From NCBI RefSeq assembly GCF_021538895.1, contig NZ_JADDRL010000103.1, forward strand, positions 1 through 32,976: a DNA stretch of 32,976 bases, read 5' to 3'. The position numbers were made by a program, and so were the translations under genes. The DNA is from Streptomyces olivochromogenes. Lineage in GTDB: Bacteria; Actinomycetota; Actinomycetes; Streptomycetales; Streptomycetaceae. This document shows, piece after piece, positions 30,334-32,976 of this stretch. The notes beneath the pieces are model-generated. The model ran no database searches. It was not told the DNA's origin and saw only the letters and a list, made by a program, of their open reading frames with translations. The stretch's first letter is position 1. Every line of letters starts with the position of its first letter.

Positions 30334-31427
30334 TTGGTCTCCCCCGCCGCATCCGACGGGCGGGGAGAGGGCGCAGCGAGCCGGATAACCCGCACATCGG
30401 GGTCCCGCGGTTCAGAGCCGTCAGGCCCGTTTGCGGCTGTGCGCACCCCGGGTGCGGCCTGAGACGGGCCGACGGCCGTCACGCCCTGGGCGATCAGCCG
30501 CCAGAAGGCGAACATGTAGCGGCCCACAAAGTCGTCGTACGGGTCCTCCACATGGCCGCCGCCCCACTCCCCTATCTCGGGGACCGGCTCGGAGCGCCAC
30601 CCGGAGGCCTGGGTGAGAGCCTTCTGGAGCTGGCGGTGGTGCTCGGACAGATCTGCAAGTACCTCACTGCTTTCCTCCGCCAGGCACGCATCACCCCGCA
30701 TCCCGTACATGCCGTCCGGCATCAGCGGCGGCAGCGGACTTCCGGAAGCGCGCGCCTGGGAGACTGCCTGCTGCCATCCAGGCGGCTGCACGGGCCCGTC
30801 CCGGTCCATGAACGTCGTCACCCGCACGCCGGGGTACTGGGCGGAGGGCAGGATCTGGTGCTGGGTGATGAACTGCCAGCCGAAAGCCTTGGTGTCCGAC
30901 AGGGAGCCGGTGCGATTGACGACCACGACCGGCTCGGGCAGCACCAGCAGCCCGGTGGGCACAAGGATGTCCCGGTCACGGTCCAGCGTGCTGACGTCGG
31001 CCGGCTCAAGGGTGGCGGCCGCCGCCATGACCGCAGCGTGCGCGGCCGGAGAGATGACGAGAACCTCGGCCTGCCGCAGCAGTTTCCCCATCTGGCGTAT
31101 CTCCCACGCGGCCGCCTCCCGCGGCTCCCGCGGCCACGGCGGCCGGTAGCCCTGCTTGCCCAGCGTCATCGACAGCGCCGCATCCCACTCCAGGCCCTCG
31201 GGCCGGGCGGCCATGTCCGCGAGATCGCTGTGCAACAGCACGCCGCGCAGTTCGGTGATGACGTTGTTCATGTTGGAAGCGAGCATCATCTGCACCCACG
31301 GATTGCCGGCCAGACACCGCTGTGTCTCCTCCCGCAGGCGGTGCGCCGCCCGTGCCGCACTCGCCGCCGTCCACTGCCCGGCCTTGTCCCTGCTGCGCTC
31401 CCGCTTGGCCCGGCTCGCCTTCCCCAC
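30174..31427 (-). CDS. Conserved hypothetical protein carrying the duplicated C-terminal module
   Basis: I start it at GTG 31427 (VGKASRAKRERSRDKAGQW), with GGGGGGAGG upstream; the product has 417 residues. It has no signal peptide and no clear membrane helix. The N-terminal part is helical (NMNNVITELRGVLLHSDLAD). The central part has strand-rich stretches (DILVPTGLLVLPEPVVVVNR). A Pro/Ser-rich linker (SPRPSDAAGETK) leads to the basic C-terminal module beginning RVYHHRWPVRMHKVRQWYP. No catalytic motif is recognised. The linker and the separate copy of the last 51 residues at 27234 suggest the C-terminus is an independent domain, perhaps for binding nucleic acid or a partner (inference from its Arg, His and Trp content). 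Confidence 0.75.
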   Translation of the reverse strand: MGKASRAKRERSRDKAGQWTAASAARAAHRLREETQRCLAGNPWVQMMLASNMNNVITELRGVLLHSDLADMAARPEGLEWDAALSMTLGKQGYRPPWPREPREAAAWEIRQMGKLLRQAEVLVISPAAHAAVMAAAATLEPADVSTLDRDRDILVPTGLLVLPEPVVVVNRTGSLSDTKAFGWQFITQHQILPSAQYPGVRVTTFMDRDGPVQPPGWQQAVSQARASGSPLPPLMPDGMYGMRGDACLAEESSEVLADLSEHHRQLQKALTQASGWRSEPVPEIGEWGGGHVEDPYDDFVGRYMFAFWRLIAQGVTAVGPSQAAPGVRTAANGPDGSEPRDPDVRVIRLAAPSPRPSDAAGETKRVYHHRWPVRMHKVRQWYPSRQEHRVIWRGPYIKGPADAPLMTGEKAYLVDS

Positions 31428-31587
31428 CCCGCAGCCTCCCCCCACGACGGCCGATGCCAAAAGCCGTACCCCACCTCTCTCCGCACGACACGACGCGATC
31501 CGGTCGCGCTATGGAGTTCTCGGTGAGACCGCACACCAACACATCTGTCATCGAGTGGAGTTGGGCAGAGCTGTCCCTATCCTGCGG

Positions 31588-31710
31588 TCAGGGCAATTTC
31601 ATCGACTCCGGCAGGAGGCCCTCTGACTCCAGCAACTCCACGATCTCCGCGGGCACACCCTCGTACTCCCGCGCACGGCGCCTGCTCTCAGCAGCCGCTC
31701 GGGCCCTTGC
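31588..31710 (-). pseudogene. Possible 3' fragment of an unknown gene
   Basis: A minus-strand frame with high GC3 reads ARARAAAESRRRAREYEGVP and AEIVELLESEGLLPESMKLP to TGA 31588. It has no start, and an in-frame TAG (31711-31713) closes its upstream side. It looks like the tail of a lost gene. The opposite frame is also GC3-rich, so the call is weak. Confidence 0.3.
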
Positions 31711-31712
31711 CT

Positions 31713-32120
31713 ATGCACCGGGTCCTCCGTAAACGCATCGACCACGCACGCGCCCGCCAAGCCGCCCAAGGCCATCAGGACCGGCAGAGCGGAAGGAAGG
31801 TCTCCGCCGCCAGCAAGCAGACCGACCTCCTGCTCGCGCGCCAGGAGATCAAGCGATTCCAAAGCGAGAACGACCACCTGCGGCAACAGGCCCGACTTCA
31901 CCTCGGACAGCAGGTCGAACAACTCGGCAACCACGACCTGGTCGACCGCATCAACGAACTCACCGAGGAGAACCTCTGGCTGTCCGCAGTGGAACGGCAG
32001 ACGGCCACCAAGAACGCAGAGCTCCAGCAACAAGTCACCGCGCTCGAGAACGACCTCGCCGCCGCCCGCACCAGCCTCCGCATGATCCGTAATGAGAACC
32101 GGCTTCAATCCAGCCCCTGA
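31713..32120 (+). CDS. Coiled-coil protein, possibly a transposition accessory fragment
   Basis: The frame from ATG 31713 encodes about 135 residues, basic at first (VLRKRIDHARARQAAQGHQD) and then nearly continuous coiled coil (LLLARQEIKRFQSENDHLRQ, DRINELTEENLWL, ELQQQVTALENDLAAARTSL). The coiled-coil half resembles C-terminal parts of small proteins found beside actinobacterial transposon recombinases (DUF6262/TnpC-like), but their usual N-terminal helix-turn-helix is missing. No ribosome site is evident. It may therefore be a 5'-truncated gene. Confidence 0.45.
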   Translation: MHRVLRKRIDHARARQAAQGHQDRQSGRKVSAASKQTDLLLARQEIKRFQSENDHLRQQARLHLGQQVEQLGNHDLVDRINELTEENLWLSAVERQTATKNAELQQQVTALENDLAAARTSLRMIRNENRLQSSP

Positions 32121-32206
32121 AGCGTCGGTCGACAGCGCTCATGGAAATATGCCCCAGGCGGGGTGGTGCTGACCTCCTCAGACGAACCAGGCGAAGGGTT
32201 GCTTAC

Positions 32207-32869
32207 GTGGGGGACATATCGGCCGAGCGGCGTCGCATTCTGCAGTCACCTCCGCCCGAGCTCGTCGCGGAGGCGGCTGCGAACCCGGGCGGGTCGGTTG
32301 CGGTGATCGATCCTGACCTCATTGGCGACCCCAACGGCTACGTCCCGGGGGAAGCCGTCCAGGGTGTCTGGCGGGTCGGCGAGGACGGGAAGCTGACCGG
32401 CGAGTTCGTGGAGAATCCGAACTACGGCCCACCCAAGGACGACTTCACCAAGCTCACGGATTCCAAGCACTGGCTGGACTGGCTCGGTGAACAACCCGCC
32501 GTCGCGGTGCGCGACTCCATCGCGGGGATCTTGGACGAGCAGGTCCCTGGAGCGGTTCTGGAGTGGATCAAGGTCCTCGACGTTCCGCGCTACCTCACCG
32601 GAGGCCGCCCCCGACCGGACGATGCGAGCCACATGATCGTGACCCGGGCCGGCATCGCCCTGCCCTTCGCGCTCTCCGTGACCAGCCCCGGACACAAACG
32701 GGAGATCCTCCAGGGCGCGTTTTCCTGGGTCGCCGTCAGACTCGACCAGCCCAGCAAACGCAAGGACCGGGTCTGGCTCGACCTACGAGCTGACCTGGAC
32801 TGGGCCGAGACGGAACTCCGCAAACGGATCTACCTCGTCGGCCAGGACCCAGCCGCCGACACCACCTGA
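32207..32869 (+). CDS. Conserved hypothetical protein
   Basis: The start is GTG 32207 (VGDISAERRRILQSPPPEL), with GAAGGG eight bases upstream, giving 220 residues; the longer upstream frame is Arg-rich and not convincing. The protein is soluble, with a central segment GEAVQGVWRVGEDGKLTGEF, a Trp-rich stretch SKHWLDWLGEQPAVAV, and a C-terminal helix DWAETELRKRIYLVG. I recognise no domain. It follows the coiled-coil frame by about 85 bases on the same strand. Confidence 0.65.
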   Translation: MGDISAERRRILQSPPPELVAEAAANPGGSVAVIDPDLIGDPNGYVPGEAVQGVWRVGEDGKLTGEFVENPNYGPPKDDFTKLTDSKHWLDWLGEQPAVAVRDSIAGILDEQVPGAVLEWIKVLDVPRYLTGGRPRPDDASHMIVTRAGIALPFALSVTSPGHKREILQGAFSWVAVRLDQPSKRKDRVWLDLRADLDWAETELRKRIYLVGQDPAADTT

Positions 32870-32899
32870 AACCCCGCCTCGTCCGAGTCGGCGGCATCC

Positions 32900-32928
32900 C
32901 CGATCCCCTCTCACAGCCGGGGGGTCGG
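32900..32928 (+). terminator. Possible terminator at the window end
   Basis: CCGATCCCC can pair imperfectly with GGGGGGTCGG about ten bases later, 30 bases after the last gene. The pairing has a bulge, so confidence is low. Confidence 0.35.
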
Positions 32929-32976
32929 CTTGCTCGGGCCCGACGGGCAGGAGGAGTGGGGGGAGAGCCCAGCGCC

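Noticed and set aside
30120..31526. 468-residue plus-strand frame opposite the 417-residue gene
   Set aside because: Mirror frame; the minus-strand C-terminus is supported by the duplicated module with silent changes, which fixes the coding strand.

Overview
The window is high-GC actinobacterial DNA, almost certainly Streptomyces or a close relative. Coding frames have strongly GC-biased third positions, GTG and TTG starts are frequent, and the gene families (SigE-type ECF sigma factor, RHS/LamG pair, small LuxR regulator, CHAT protein) are typical of that group. It reads as accessory, arm-like sequence: several genes are broken or truncated and there is an insertion-sequence remnant. No rRNA, tRNA or CRISPR array was seen.

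Layout. 1-4000: the 3' end of an unknown gene; an ECF sigma factor translationally coupled to a single-pass membrane partner; then, on the minus strand, a short LuxR-type regulator, a small frameshifted gene and a secreted G1 (eqolisin-like) peptidase. 4000-5070: a gene-poor stretch, then a PIN-domain toxin whose partner gene survives only as a fragment. 5070-18600: the dominant feature, a secreted RHS polymorphic toxin of about 2,890 residues. It has a bulb-lectin and a ricin-type lectin module inside the RHS shell, a Hint domain and a C-terminal deaminase-like toxin tip. A candidate immunity gene lies directly downstream, and a 1,336-residue secreted LamG protein is divergently transcribed from a shared upstream region.

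18600-21340: a conserved hypothetical gene interrupted by an in-frame amber codon, a small membrane protein, a NACHT-type NTPase gene broken inside its Walker A motif, and an unknown 226-residue gene convergent with the next operon. 21340-27120: a minus-strand operon of two membrane proteins and a CHAT (caspase-like) protease of 1,075 residues or more. This is the best candidate in the window for an undescribed conflict or signalling module. 27120-32976: conserved hypothetical genes, a secreted NucA/NucB DNase, an IS3 orfA remnant, a duplicated 162-bp C-terminal coding module, a coiled-coil protein and a final conserved hypothetical.

Taken together, toxin tip plus immunity, orphan PIN toxin, broken NACHT gene, CHAT operon and secreted DNase look like a competition/defence island with turnover. 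Functional assignments rest on motifs read by eye. Links between genes rest on spacing and strand and are inference.
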